Assembly (NCBI GenBank): GCA_046297395.1
Contig: JBKCNM010000093.1
Location: 3,867 to 67,866, forward strand
Reading direction: 5' to 3'
Source of the DNA: JBEICQ01 sp046297395
GTDB lineage: Bacteria > Bacteroidota > Bacteroidia > UBA4408
Length of the DNA stretch: 64,000 nucleotides
The notes under the pieces are model-generated. The model made no database searches. It was given only the letters and a program-made list of their open reading frames with translations, and had not been told where the DNA came from. Below are positions 42,108 through 51,630 of the stretch, one piece after another. Made by a program: the position numbers and the translations under genes. Position 1 is the stretch's first letter. Every line of letters begins with the position of its first letter.

Positions 42108-43138
42108 GGAATTTTGAGGATTTGTTTGTTTTGGTTTGGTTGTTTAGTATAACAAAGGTAATAAGTACCGGGCATCAATTCCTCGAGGGGCAGATTAATT
42201 TTTCCGGCAGGAAGTTGTGCAAACTGTTTCACGACTTTGCCCTGTAAATCAATCACCCTGATGTGTTCGCCGGGCTCTTTAAGTTCCACCCATATGCCGG
42301 AAGTAAAGGGGTTAGGAGATGCCTCTTGTGTCATTGAAAGGCGGCTGTTGATGGCAGAAGGTTCAGGTTCTATCGTTGAAACCCAAAGCGTGTATTCACC
42401 ATTATCCAAAAATCCAACAGCCGGCAAAAAACCACCCAGATTGCTCATCCAGTAAAAATTGACGAGCGTATCTTTTTCGGGTTGAACCAGGCTGTTGAAC
42501 CATCCGGTAAAAGAATTGTGATAGGAAATGGTATCACTCATGATGATCTCTTCCCGAACAAGCATACATGCTTTGGGTACACCGTTGGTAATAAAGTTAC
42601 CGTACCCGGGAGTGGTGATGGTTTGCAAATAGGATCTCTCTCTTCTCACCGAATCGATGACAAGCAAAAAGCTGGTGTCTTTTGTGTAAGAAAATGTTGA
42701 CTCAAGCACATGTGTACTGCCATATAAAAGTGGAAAAGGAATGCGCACAGACGGTGCATCTGCTTTCCATAAGTTTCCCGACTGAATCATTCCCTGCAAA
42801 TGAATACCACTGTTTCTTGAAGTATATAACCATGTATCCCGGTTTCCCCACTGAATGGCCAGAAGACTATCCGGAAGATCGGTATTCAGATACCAGGCTT
42901 GTTTTTGAATGTCGATGGTTTGGATGCCAATCGACTGCTGATTTTGGATGTTCCAGGTAATACCTTCGCCACCGGCAAAGAAACTTGAGTCAACCGATGT
43001 AAAAACATTGTACTTACTCATTGTAAAAGGACGAAGCCAATCCTCTTTGTTGATGGTGAATTGGGCTTTGGTCGATGTAAAAAACAGCGGAATCAGGATG
43101 AGACACAACAGGTATCTCAGTCTACCATCAATAGCCAT
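42104..43138 (-). CDS. T9SS type A sorting-domain protein of unknown function
   Basis: A 344-residue secreted protein. It has a signal peptide (1-25, ending TKAQ), a beta-rich body of about 230 residues that I do not recognise (FTINKEDWLRPFTMSKYNVF, GITWNIQNQQSIG), and a type A-like tail (ASPNPFTSGIWVEL ... LMPGTYYLCYTK). The start at 43138 is one of two in-frame ATGs (the other 43150); both overlap the thioredoxin gene, whose stop is at 43128. It ends in an ATGA overlap with the 311-residue gene, so these two surface proteins are expressed together with the thioredoxin. Confidence 0.78.
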   Translation of the reverse strand: MAIDGRLRYLLCLILIPLFFTSTKAQFTINKEDWLRPFTMSKYNVFTSVDSSFFAGGEGITWNIQNQQSIGIQTIDIQKQAWYLNTDLPDSLLAIQWGNRDTWLYTSRNSGIHLQGMIQSGNLWKADAPSVRIPFPLLYGSTHVLESTFSYTKDTSFLLVIDSVRRERSYLQTITTPGYGNFITNGVPKACMLVREEIIMSDTISYHNSFTGWFNSLVQPEKDTLVNFYWMSNLGGFLPAVGFLDNGEYTLWVSTIEPEPSAINSRLSMTQEASPNPFTSGIWVELKEPGEHIRVIDLQGKVVKQFAQLPAGKINLPLEELMPGTYYLCYTKQPNQNKQILKIP

Positions 43139-43676
43139 GTTCTTGTACAATTATTTTGCCTTTAAAATTTTTCTCAAAAACTTTCCAATCTGTGGTTTTA
43201 TAATGGTTCTCACCAAAATAAACGAGAATTTTTTCCATCATGGCAGGTTCCAGATATCCGGGAACCGGGCCAAGTGATTTGAGTGATTCATCCAAAAAAA
43301 CGGTAGTCGGGTAACTCATTTTTCCATTGAGCAGTTGAGCCGCAAGGGTGTGCGTTGTTCTTCCGGGACCGGGTAAATAGAATTTTTTACCCGCATAGAG
43401 AATGGTATCTGCTTTCTCTGCGTTCAATTTTACGCTGTAAAAATATTTGTCAAGCAGTTCGGTAATCACCGGGTGCCTGAATGTTGATGCATCCATTTTT
43501 TTACACCAACCACACCAGTCAGTATACACATCCACAAGTACTTTTTTGGCTTGTGACTTTTGTAGCTTTTCTAAGCTGTTAAACTCCTGCCAGTTTACTT
43601 TTCCCGATGTTTGAGAAAAAAGAGGTTGGTAGAGCAAAACCAATAGCAAAGCAATAAAAAAAAGAATTTTTGTCAT
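43128..43676 (-). CDS. Periplasmic thioredoxin-fold protein (WCGWC)
   Basis: A 182-residue exported thioredoxin-fold protein. Residues 1-21 form a signal peptide (PLFSQ) and the active site is YTDWCGWCKKMD with Cys55 and Cys58. The cis-Pro loop is MSYPTTVFLD. WCGWC is typical of the thioredoxin_7/DUF255 branch, where the Lys-Lys-Met after the second Cys and a loop insertion (about 90-115) are common. It likely keeps secreted proteins reduced or isomerises disulfides. The start overlaps the POT stop (ATGA) and the end overlaps a T9SS gene. Confidence 0.9.
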   Translation of the reverse strand: MTKILFFIALLLVLLYQPLFSQTSGKVNWQEFNSLEKLQKSQAKKVLVDVYTDWCGWCKKMDASTFRHPVITELLDKYFYSVKLNAEKADTILYAGKKFYLPGPGRTTHTLAAQLLNGKMSYPTTVFLDESLKSLGPVPGYLEPAMMEKILVYFGENHYKTTDWKVFEKNFKGKIIVQEHGY

Positions 43677-45382
43677 CGGATGCCATGCATCATTTTAAGG
43701 AGGAAAGCCGAGAGCACAAACAGGATGATTGAGGCAATTCCGGCCATAAACACAAACAGCATAAAAAAGGAGTAGAGCGAATCGATGGAATAACCAACAA
43801 ATGATTTCGATTTGATGACTGAACCACTGAATACACTTTTGATGGTTCCCTCTTTGTTGGAATCATCGGGAAGTTCTTTGAACGAAACAGCATCTATACT
43901 TACATATTCCTTGGAATTGATCATTTCACTTTTGTCTTTGGTAGCACAAATGGTGATTCCGTTTTTGGCTTCTTGTTCCTGAATGGCTTTTACCTCTATC
44001 ATGGTTTCGGGGTAATAGGCACTGAGTGTACCTGCAAATTTGTTGGCGGCTGCTGTAGACAAAAACCACACGCCCATGAGCAGTGAAGCAAATTTAACGG
44101 GAGCCAGTTTATTTACCATCGAAAGACCAATAGGAGAGAGGCATAACTCCCCATAGGTATGAATCAGATAGAGGCTCAATAACCACATCATACTCACTTT
44201 GGTAGAAGGATCAATGCCTTTTACGCCGAGGGCAATGACAAGGTATCCGAGGGCCAGCAGCATCAATCCGATGGCTTGTTTATAAGGTGAAGCAGGCTCC
44301 ATATTGCGCTTCCCGAGAAATCCCCAAAGGGCAACAAACAAGGGAGCAAAAATAACGATTGACACTGCGTTCACCGACTGGAAAAAACTGGCTGGAATGG
44401 TGGTGCTACCAATGGTTCTGTTGGTTTGTTCTTCTGCAAAAAAAGTAAGTGAAGCCCCTGCCTGCTCAAAAGCTGACCAAAAGAAGATTACAAAAAATGC
44501 CACAATGTAAATCACCGAAATTCTTTGTTTTTCTGTTTTTGTAAGAGATTTATCGGAGATGATAAAACCGGGAGCGGCTATACAAAGCGAAAAGATGAAT
44601 GAACCGATCACGCCTTGTTCCAGATACATGAATAGTGAATAAAGTCCGATGGCTACAGCACACCAGGTGATGATCTGTACCATTGAAAATTCGCTGTTTT
44701 TTTGGCCTTCAGCCTGCTCATTCCGCTTGCTGTTGGGCGCGCTGCCAATGGCTTTTCCTTCAGGAGTAACAATGTATTTGTCTTTGAGGGTAATGAAAAG
44801 TATCAAGGAGATTATCATGCCGAAGCAAGCGGCAAGAAAGCCCCATTTGAAATCACCCGGATTACCCGTATCTCCCAGCCAACCACAAACCAGTGGAGAG
44901 AAAAAAGCACCGAGGTTAATGCCCATGTAAAAGATGGTAAATGCGGAATCAACCCTTCTGTCTCCCTGTGGATAAAGTTGACCAACCATGGTTGAAATAT
45001 TGGGTTTAAAAAATCCGTTACCGAAAATCAGGGTGGTTAATCCAACCATCATGAGCATCCTTGCGATGTCCACATTTTCATAATAAGAACCGCTCAGGAA
45101 CATGAAAAACTGACCAATGGCCATCAGAATTCCTCCGATGATAATGGATTTTCGGTTGCCCCAGAACCTGTCTGCCATGTATCCGCCAATCAAGGGCGTG
45201 AGATAAACAAGACCGGTGTAGCTTCCGTAGATGTCGGAACTCATCGCCTTGTCGTACATCAGTGCTTTGGTAAGGAACAAGACAAATATGGCACGCATGC
45301 CGTAATAGCTGAAGCGTTCCCACATTTCGGTAACAAACAGGACATAGAGTCCTTTGGGGTGATTAGATGAAGATGTGCTCAT
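43673..45382 (-). CDS. POT family proton-dependent oligopeptide transporter
   Basis: A 569-residue inner-membrane transporter with about fourteen transmembrane helices. The POT signature ExxERF is at Glu19, Glu22, Arg23, Phe24 (EMWERFSYYG), and the family segment FGNGFFKPNISTMVG follows helix 4. It couples import of di- and tripeptides to protons (DtpT/YdgR type). A hydrophilic insertion of about 100 residues before the last helix pair (about 430-530) is the form common in Bacteroidota. It heads the transcript that continues with the thioredoxin and two T9SS proteins, suggesting that peptide use is linked to those surface proteins (inference). Confidence 0.92.
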   Translation of the reverse strand: MSTSSSNHPKGLYVLFVTEMWERFSYYGMRAIFVLFLTKALMYDKAMSSDIYGSYTGLVYLTPLIGGYMADRFWGNRKSIIIGGILMAIGQFFMFLSGSYYENVDIARMLMMVGLTTLIFGNGFFKPNISTMVGQLYPQGDRRVDSAFTIFYMGINLGAFFSPLVCGWLGDTGNPGDFKWGFLAACFGMIISLILFITLKDKYIVTPEGKAIGSAPNSKRNEQAEGQKNSEFSMVQIITWCAVAIGLYSLFMYLEQGVIGSFIFSLCIAAPGFIISDKSLTKTEKQRISVIYIVAFFVIFFWSAFEQAGASLTFFAEEQTNRTIGSTTIPASFFQSVNAVSIVIFAPLFVALWGFLGKRNMEPASPYKQAIGLMLLALGYLVIALGVKGIDPSTKVSMMWLLSLYLIHTYGELCLSPIGLSMVNKLAPVKFASLLMGVWFLSTAAANKFAGTLSAYYPETMIEVKAIQEQEAKNGITICATKDKSEMINSKEYVSIDAVSFKELPDDSNKEGTIKSVFSGSVIKSKSFVGYSIDSLYSFFMLFVFMAGIASIILFVLSAFLLKMMHGIR

Positions 45383-45436
45383 GTTTTAGTAAAACACAAT
45401 GATAATGATAAATGATTGACCGATGCAAACTTTGGT

Positions 45437-45805
45437 TTATTTCCCCCAAATCATTTTAAGCGAAATAAGTAAAATAAAAATGCCGAAGATTCGCTTCACG
45501 GTGAGCTGATCTAAACTCAGTGTAAGCTTGGAGCCGAAATAGCTCCCGAAAACAAAGGTAGCACAAATGACAAGGGCGGTTTTGATATCGATGTTGCCCG
45601 ATTTGTAATAATTGTATGCGCCCAGAATACCCACGGGAAGTACAAACAGAAATAGGGTTGTTCCCTGTGCTTTGTGTTGGGAAAATCCAAAAAAATAAAC
45701 CAGTACAGGTACGATAAGAATGCCGCCTCCAATGCCTACCATGCCGCTTAAAAATCCTGCGAACAGGCCCACCAGTAAAAGAAAAATTAGAGAAGTTGTG
45801 CTCAT
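45437..45805 (-). CDS. Short TauE/SafE family membrane protein (half-size)
   Basis: A 122-residue membrane protein with four transmembrane helices (about 6-30, 35-55, 70-90, 100-118). It has the TauE/SafE start GLFAGFLSGMVGIGGGILIV and the second-helix GTTLFLFVLPVGILGAYNYY. Full-length family members carry two such units (about 250 residues) and are anion or sulfite exporters, so this is one unit, which could function as a homodimer. Length and intact ends indicate a real short family member, not a truncation. It starts 4 bases past the propeller/barrel stop. Confidence 0.82.
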   Translation of the reverse strand: MSTTSLIFLLLVGLFAGFLSGMVGIGGGILIVPVLVYFFGFSQHKAQGTTLFLFVLPVGILGAYNYYKSGNIDIKTALVICATFVFGSYFGSKLTLSLDQLTVKRIFGIFILLISLKMIWGK

Positions 45806-45808
45806 GTG

Positions 45809-48800
45809 TTAAAAGTCTGTTGCGCGTGAGAGATAAAAAATCCTTGGTTTCTGTTCACCATCATCGTGTCCCCATGCCCAGTCCAGTCTCACAAAATAGC
45901 CGAATAGACGAGAGCGCAGTCCCCAGCCATATCCTGTTACAAAGGGCTGTCGGTCTTTTTTAATGGTCACAGATACCGGATAGGCTGAAATGATTTCTGA
46001 ATTGTAGATATTGCCATTGCCAAACGGAGAGATGCCTGTCCATGCAGTACCCACATCATAAAATCCGATGACCTGAAAATTCGATAGGAAATCTGAGCGC
46101 AGCGGACGGTTGTACAACACTGTAAAAACCGGCAGCCTCAGTTCATTGTTGAACACGCAAAAACTATTGCCGTTGCGGATATTCTGACTAAACCCCCGCA
46201 TGTTGGTAGCAAGTGCCTGAAAGGCATATTGCTCCTGGTTGGCCACAGGAATACTCCGGTTAAAAGTGGGATTGGATGTGCTCAAGTTAATCCAGTTATC
46301 GGTGGCTCCCAGATAATAAACAAGTTTTTGTGGGCCGAAGGATGTGCTGCTTGCCCCTCTGAATGCAAAAATAAAATTCTTGTAGATTTTCTGATAGTAA
46401 CGAAAATCGGCTCCCAACACAGTAAGGTTTTGATTGGTAAGATTGATGCTGTTAAAGTATTCTCCAAATATTTTGAAACGCACGCCATTAAAAATGTTGA
46501 TGGCCTTTTGCCTGCTGTTGTCGAAGATGTATTCTGCTTTTCCGCTTACCCAGTAATCATAAGTATTTTTTTTGGCAAGCGATACCAAGTCGGATGATTG
46601 GTAAACCGATCGGTCGTTGCGGGCACTTAGCGAAAATCTGATTGAAGAGACTTCGCTGAAAGGATAGCGTAAAGCATAAGTGAGTGTATGTGAAAGAATT
46701 TTTGCAGAACTCTGCGCCCTTGATGCAGGAAAACTCTGGCGGTAAAAAGTATAGGTACGGTCCCAGCGATGAGCTCGGTCCTCAATACCTGCAAGAAACT
46801 CATTGGAGCGAAGATCCGCAGATAATTTGAATCCTCCGAAAAGACGGTAATCTTCAAAAACATCGCTCAAACCAATTTGAACCATTCCGTTGATACCCGG
46901 ATTAAAAAACACCTCGCCACCGGTAAATTTCTGGTAAGTTTGGTTCACAAAATTATTGTTGAATTGAGTGGTTATCTGATCCAATGTAAAAAACCTGAAA
47001 TAATTCAGTTGTTTTGGAAGTTCAAACACCTCACCGGTTTTTCCAACCGTTGATTTTTCACCTTTTGAAGGTTGATTTTTATTTTTTTCATCAGCTACCT
47101 TGCTTGTCGGTTTTACCTGAGCATTTTCAACTTCAAAATTATAGGATTGAAAGCGTATTCTGTTTTTTACCCACCCGGTGTCAGGTTCAAGAAAAATCTG
47201 TCGCGCCCTTTGATACAAATGAGTTGTTGCCTTTTCCTGTGAAGTAACAATGTCTTTTGAGAGCTCTTGCCTGCCGGTATTCGGCGATTCGGCAGGCTGC
47301 ATAAGCAGGGTTGTGGCCGGCCTGTACCTGCCTTTGTGATAGAAAATCTGATTGATCTGGTTTCCATCTTTGCTCACCTGGTGTTCAAGAATACCCGCTG
47401 CATAAGCAGAGATGGGTTTCTTGGAAAGATAATAACGATAATGCTCAGTGGTGTCAACAAAAGCCAGTGCGCTGTCTTGTAATCCATACATTCTGGTGAT
47501 CTGTCTGTTTTCATCGGTCAGGAAAATAAAATGATTTTCATCTACCTGCTGATTTTGTATTTCGGAGATATTGGGTGTTTGTGTAAGACGCCTCAACACC
47601 CTGTTCTTTTTGATGTATTCATAAACAAACAAATCATAATTGCTTTTGCTGTATTCCGAAAAAAACAATTTGCTGTCAAGACTATCCTGGTTGCGGTTCG
47701 AAGAAAAAACAATTTCCTTTCCGGATTTGATAAAGGCAGGATACCTGTCGTCATACACATCATTGGTGATTTGTTCGGATGTGTTTGAGGCAAGGTTATA
47801 TACATAAATATCTGTTTGCCCCTTTTTCATGGCAGAGAGCAATAGTCTTTTGCCATCAGGTGCATAACTTATATCAAGGATTTTATCATAAGTGGTGAGT
47901 GGGGGTTTTGTTTCCTGCTTCATCGTCTCCATGTCAAAATACTGAAGATACAAATCACCTTTGCTCTCGGTTACAAAAGCAAATCGGGTTGAGGAGGGAT
48001 GCCAACAGATAAGCGGATAACTGTAATCTGTTATGCGCTCTAATTTCACATCTTGTTTGAAAATTCTCTTCCGGGATTTTTTATTCAGGTCCACTAGAAA
48101 AATTTTTACCTGCCCCATTTCGTTGGTCACATATACGGCGTACCTCTTGTCTGGACTTGTCTTCCATTGTGAATACACCTTGTTTTTCCTGACTTTAAAT
48201 GGAAACTGCTCTTTGCTGAAAACAGGCATTGATTTGTCTTTTCCTTTTTTCTCATAAATATTTGTGTAGTACCTGAACCATTCGTCAATAACGGTACTAA
48301 TACCGGCACCTAACACAAAGTTGAAGCCGCTTTCGATGTTCCTGCTTACCTGACTCAGGTAAATGAGATTAGGGATGACCTCAAAACCATAATTGTCCGA
48401 AATGTATTTCCAGATGGAATATCCGGCAATGTTTGCATTTTCCCCCTCCAGGTGATTGAACTTCCTAAACTTGCGCGTAAGGATTCCATCTCTGAGTTTT
48501 TCTTCGTCGTGGATGCTCCAGTTTCCTGCTAAAAAGTTGATGAGTCCACGGGTATACCATTCCGGAAGATGCAGAAGCGTAGAACTTTTTACGCGGTCTT
48601 TCCAGCTGCCACCATATAACCACTGACTAATGATTACATCTGCAACGCCCGCACGGATTTGTTTCTCCAGTTGCTGTCTGTCGCTTTCAAAAAATAAAAA
48701 CACTTTGTTTCCTACTACCCGGGTGGTTCCACCGATATTGTTCGGGTCGGTGGTTACCAAACCAATATTGCTCTGTTTGAAGTCTGTTTGCCGGTTGTAA

Positions 48801-49084
48801 AGGATAAACTCTACCCTGTCTTCAAGAGTAAAATCAATTTTGTTTTCAAATTCAAGGATGTTGTTGTTGATTGATTCTGCAACAAATGCTGCCAGTTCAG
48901 CACCATTCTGATAGAAATATACATCGTATTTGTCGAATCGGTAAAACTGCCAGTCTCTCTGTTTATACTGGATGCGATTTTTTCCGAAATCGTTTTGCAG
49001 TCCGTTGTAAAATTGCCCCCGGGCATCTAAGCATAAAATGAACAAAATAACGGTATATAAGGAAAGCAAACCCTTCGACATCAT
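45809..49084 (-). CDS. Peptidase-MA-like/TolB-type propeller/outer-membrane barrel protein
   Basis: A 1091-residue envelope protein. It has a signal peptide (1-23), an N-terminal alpha/beta domain of about 270 residues, a WD40-like PD40/TolB propeller (about 300-590: DKRYAVYVTNEMGQVKIFLV, ISYAPDGKRLLLSAMKKGQT, PAFIKSGKEIVFSSN) and a long C-terminal domain (about 690-1091) of amphipathic strands resembling Omp85-like barrels. The N-terminal LHLPEWYTRGLINFLAG resembles the end of a gluzincin (peptidase MA-like) fold, but the zinc HExxH is absent, so it should be inactive. The layout suggests a surface-anchoring or assembly role. The start overlaps the ABM gene end (ATGA-type), and the stop lies 3 bases before the TauE gene. 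Confidence 0.8.
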   Translation of the reverse strand: MMSKGLLSLYTVILFILCLDARGQFYNGLQNDFGKNRIQYKQRDWQFYRFDKYDVYFYQNGAELAAFVAESINNNILEFENKIDFTLEDRVEFILYNRQTDFKQSNIGLVTTDPNNIGGTTRVVGNKVFLFFESDRQQLEKQIRAGVADVIISQWLYGGSWKDRVKSSTLLHLPEWYTRGLINFLAGNWSIHDEEKLRDGILTRKFRKFNHLEGENANIAGYSIWKYISDNYGFEVIPNLIYLSQVSRNIESGFNFVLGAGISTVIDEWFRYYTNIYEKKGKDKSMPVFSKEQFPFKVRKNKVYSQWKTSPDKRYAVYVTNEMGQVKIFLVDLNKKSRKRIFKQDVKLERITDYSYPLICWHPSSTRFAFVTESKGDLYLQYFDMETMKQETKPPLTTYDKILDISYAPDGKRLLLSAMKKGQTDIYVYNLASNTSEQITNDVYDDRYPAFIKSGKEIVFSSNRNQDSLDSKLFFSEYSKSNYDLFVYEYIKKNRVLRRLTQTPNISEIQNQQVDENHFIFLTDENRQITRMYGLQDSALAFVDTTEHYRYYLSKKPISAYAAGILEHQVSKDGNQINQIFYHKGRYRPATTLLMQPAESPNTGRQELSKDIVTSQEKATTHLYQRARQIFLEPDTGWVKNRIRFQSYNFEVENAQVKPTSKVADEKNKNQPSKGEKSTVGKTGEVFELPKQLNYFRFFTLDQITTQFNNNFVNQTYQKFTGGEVFFNPGINGMVQIGLSDVFEDYRLFGGFKLSADLRSNEFLAGIEDRAHRWDRTYTFYRQSFPASRAQSSAKILSHTLTYALRYPFSEVSSIRFSLSARNDRSVYQSSDLVSLAKKNTYDYWVSGKAEYIFDNSRQKAINIFNGVRFKIFGEYFNSINLTNQNLTVLGADFRYYQKIYKNFIFAFRGASSTSFGPQKLVYYLGATDNWINLSTSNPTFNRSIPVANQEQYAFQALATNMRGFSQNIRNGNSFCVFNNELRLPVFTVLYNRPLRSDFLSNFQVIGFYDVGTAWTGISPFGNGNIYNSEIISAYPVSVTIKKDRQPFVTGYGWGLRSRLFGYFVRLDWAWGHDDGEQKPRIFYLSRATDF

Positions 49085-49380
49085 TGCTGTTTTTTCATTT
49101 CATGCGATTGTTCAACCTTACAAATCTGGCTGATGTATCGTTTGTACCATTTGTTTGCTCCTTCTGCTTTTGCTTTTGTGTGTACCGGATCTTTTCTCCA
49201 TGCATCAATATGCTCAAGGCTTTCCCAGTAGGAAATAAAAATGTTGTTTTTTCCGTCTCCGGCCTTCTGAAATCCAAGATATCCGGGAAGTGCTGATACG
49301 AGCTCCAGCGTTAGCTTATCCATCTCAGCATATCCTTCCAGATTGTCTCCTATCTCATAAATAAATATCACCGCATACAT
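49081..49380 (-). CDS. Antibiotic biosynthesis monooxygenase (ABM) family protein
   Basis: A 99-residue protein of the dimeric alpha/beta-barrel ABM fold: MYAVIFIYEIGDNLEGYAEM, then PGYLGFQKAGDGKNNIFISY and WESLEHIDAWRKDPVHTKAK, a canonical signature of the family. Members include quinol monooxygenases and haem-degrading enzymes; most are of unknown substrate. It leads the run 49380-41172 with a -7-like box (TACATTTG, 49423-49416) 35 bases before the start. Its stop overlaps the start of the propeller/barrel gene. Confidence 0.85.
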   Translation of the reverse strand: MYAVIFIYEIGDNLEGYAEMDKLTLELVSALPGYLGFQKAGDGKNNIFISYWESLEHIDAWRKDPVHTKAKAEGANKWYKRYISQICKVEQSHEMKKQQ

Positions 49381-49415
49381 AATATTGTAATTGAGTTGTA
49401 GGTTTAATGCTTTAC

Positions 49416-49423
49416 CAAATGTA
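49416..49423 (-). promoter_or_regulatory. -7-type promoter box candidate before the ABM gene
   Basis: TACATTTG on the minus strand, 35 bases before the start at 49380. No TTG box is seen at the expected distance, so confidence is low. Confidence 0.3.
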
Positions 49424-49435
49424 AGAATTTACCTC

Positions 49436-50704
49436 CTAAACCGGTGGCGTGAATTGGGTTTTTTTTCCTGACAGCAAGATGTAATCAGCGGGATGATTTC
49501 CAAAGTCATATGGAATACGCAAGTAGCTATCCATTTTTTTTGTAATCACCAGATTCGCTCTTTTGCCTCTGCTGATGGTGCCTAACTCTTGACTTAACTC
49601 CAAAGCAGCCGCCGTATTGATCGTGGTGGCATGAAAGGCTTCTTCCGGACCCAGGCCATATTCTATACAGAGCATGCTCATGATCCGATGCATGTTTCCG
49701 CTTGGTGAACTGCCCGGATTATAATCTGAAGCAGCTGCAAGCGGAAGCCCTGCATCCAGCATCGCTCTGGCAGGTGGCTTAGGCAACTGAAGAAAGTAAG
49801 CGGCACCCGGCAAAAGTGTTGGAATTACCCGACTTTGCAACATCAATTGTATTTCTGCTTCACCTACATATTCGAGATGGTCTGCACTGATGGCACCAAT
49901 GGCCACCGCAGCCTGCACTCCTCCCGAAAATGAAAGCTGGTTGGCGTGAACCCTCGGTTTCATGCCATGCCTAAAGGCACACTCCAGAATGCGTATGGTT
50001 TCTTTTTCAGAAAAGTAATTTCTTTCACAAAATACATCAGCATAATCAGCAAGATTTTCCGCAGCAACAGCAGGAATAATTTCTTGTTCGATCAGGTTGA
50101 TATATGCTTCACGGTTGTTCTTGTATTCCTTAGGTACGGCATGAGCAGCAAGCAAGGTGGTCTTTACGGGAATCAGATTCAGCGAGGCAATACGCTTGGC
50201 TACCCTGAGCATTTTCAGTTCCGATTCTAGGCTGAGGCCATAGCCTGATTTGATCTCTATACCACCGGTGCCGGAAGCAATCACCTGTAACAATCTTTCT
50301 TTTGTTGATTCAAAAAGTATATCCTCGGAAGTGTTACGCAGCTTGTTTGCTGAGTTCAGTATGCCGCCTCCCCTGGCTGCAATTTCTTCGTAGCTCATCC
50401 CTTGTATCCGATCTCTGAATTCTACTTCTCTCGTTCCTGCAAAAACCAGATGTGTATGCGAATCAACCCAGGAGGGAAAAACCAATCTGTTCTCACAGTC
50501 CATTACTTCAAGTCCGCTCCAGTCAACAATCCCCGGAAATGTTTCCATCGGTCCAAAATCAGCAACCAGGCCATCTTCAATAGCCAACCATGCATCTTCT
50601 ATCACGGGAAGTTTTTTCATTTGCTCCCCGCAGATTCGTTCAGGGGCTTCATCCCAAACTTGCAAGAGCTGACCGATATTTTTAAGCAGCATTTTTGTTT
50701 TCAT
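49436..50704 (-). CDS. hutI: Imidazolonepropionase (histidine degradation)
   Basis: A 422-residue cytosolic amidohydrolase that hydrolyses 4-imidazolone-5-propionate to N-formimino-L-glutamate in histidine breakdown. Metal-binding His83-Thr-His85 sits in VDSHTHLVFAGTREVEF, and conserved segments GTGGIEIKSGYGLSLESEL, HANQLSFSGGV and AASDYNPGSSPSGNM follow. Length fits the family (about 405-420). It overlaps the DMT gene stop (ATGA). hutH, hutU and hutG are not in the window, so the pathway is split. An alternative ATG at 50692 is possible. Confidence 0.94.
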   Translation of the reverse strand: MKTKMLLKNIGQLLQVWDEAPERICGEQMKKLPVIEDAWLAIEDGLVADFGPMETFPGIVDWSGLEVMDCENRLVFPSWVDSHTHLVFAGTREVEFRDRIQGMSYEEIAARGGGILNSANKLRNTSEDILFESTKERLLQVIASGTGGIEIKSGYGLSLESELKMLRVAKRIASLNLIPVKTTLLAAHAVPKEYKNNREAYINLIEQEIIPAVAAENLADYADVFCERNYFSEKETIRILECAFRHGMKPRVHANQLSFSGGVQAAVAIGAISADHLEYVGEAEIQLMLQSRVIPTLLPGAAYFLQLPKPPARAMLDAGLPLAAASDYNPGSSPSGNMHRIMSMLCIEYGLGPEEAFHATTINTAAALELSQELGTISRGKRANLVITKKMDSYLRIPYDFGNHPADYILLSGKKTQFTPPV

Positions 50705-51630
50705 AAAAGACCCAATGTGTGTGAAATGGATGTCCTCCAGATCAGAATAAATACGCCGGCGGTTGCAAGTAAACTGCCAATGAGTTGTTGGGTATTGATC
50801 CGATGGCCATAATATATTCTTGAAATAAGTACAACAAAAACCGGTACAAGTGAAAACAGGGTTTGTGCTACACTGGCATCAATATGGCCAAGGGCATACA
50901 TACAACTTGTCATGCCAATGACCGGACCGCACAATGTTCCCCAAAGCACATATTTCAGCCCATGGTTTTTGTTTTCAATGACAGGCATAATTTCCTGTTT
51001 TATTCTTCCTGTAAAAAGCACCAGCAAGTATGCCATTGCGCATGAGGTAACCATGCGTATCCATGCAGAGTGCGCCGGTTCAAGTGATGTGGCTGTATGC
51101 ATGGCTTCTTTCGAACAAACGATTCCAAGTCCCTGGCATATGGCTGCCAGCGCAGCATAGATGATGCCTTTGGATGATTTCTTGTCTGTGTTTTTTTCTT
51201 CCTGCTTCAGCAGACTAATCAGAATGCCGGATAAAGTAATAAGCATGCCTGCTGAACCCATGGTGCTCAACTGCTCATTGCCCATGAACACCTCAGTGAT
51301 CAGCACCACACCCGGTGCTAGGGTTGCAAAAATGCTCGATAAACGAGGGCCCAACAGGGAGAATGAAGAAAAGGAAAAAAAATCCCCGATCGTCAGTCCA
51401 ATCAGTCCCGATAAACCCAGCCAAAACCATTGTTCCTTGTTGGGTAGGGTAAACATTTCGCTGATGCCAATCCCAAAACCAAATATGAGCATGAGGCTTA
51501 GCAACAATGCAGCAAGCAGGAGTCTGAAATTGTTTACCGTAAATGCTCCCATCCTGTTAGACGCTTCCGTAAAGGGAAATATTCCTATTGCCCAGATAAT
51601 GGCTGTGAACAAAGCTGCTCCTTCTCCCAT
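50701..51630 (-). CDS. DMT superfamily (EamA-like) transporter
   Basis: A 309-residue inner-membrane protein with ten transmembrane helices in two EamA-like halves (about 5-145 and 155-300). Typical segments are FTAIIWAIGIFPFTEASNRM and PVFVVLISRIYYGHRINTQQ near the end. EamA proteins export or exchange metabolites, often amino acids or precursors; the substrate here cannot be read. It overlaps PLPBP by TGATG upstream and hutI by ATGA downstream, so the three genes form an operon. Confidence 0.88.
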   Translation of the reverse strand: MGEGAALFTAIIWAIGIFPFTEASNRMGAFTVNNFRLLLAALLLSLMLIFGFGIGISEMFTLPNKEQWFWLGLSGLIGLTIGDFFSFSSFSLLGPRLSSIFATLAPGVVLITEVFMGNEQLSTMGSAGMLITLSGILISLLKQEEKNTDKKSSKGIIYAALAAICQGLGIVCSKEAMHTATSLEPAHSAWIRMVTSCAMAYLLVLFTGRIKQEIMPVIENKNHGLKYVLWGTLCGPVIGMTSCMYALGHIDASVAQTLFSLVPVFVVLISRIYYGHRINTQQLIGSLLATAGVFILIWRTSISHTLGLL

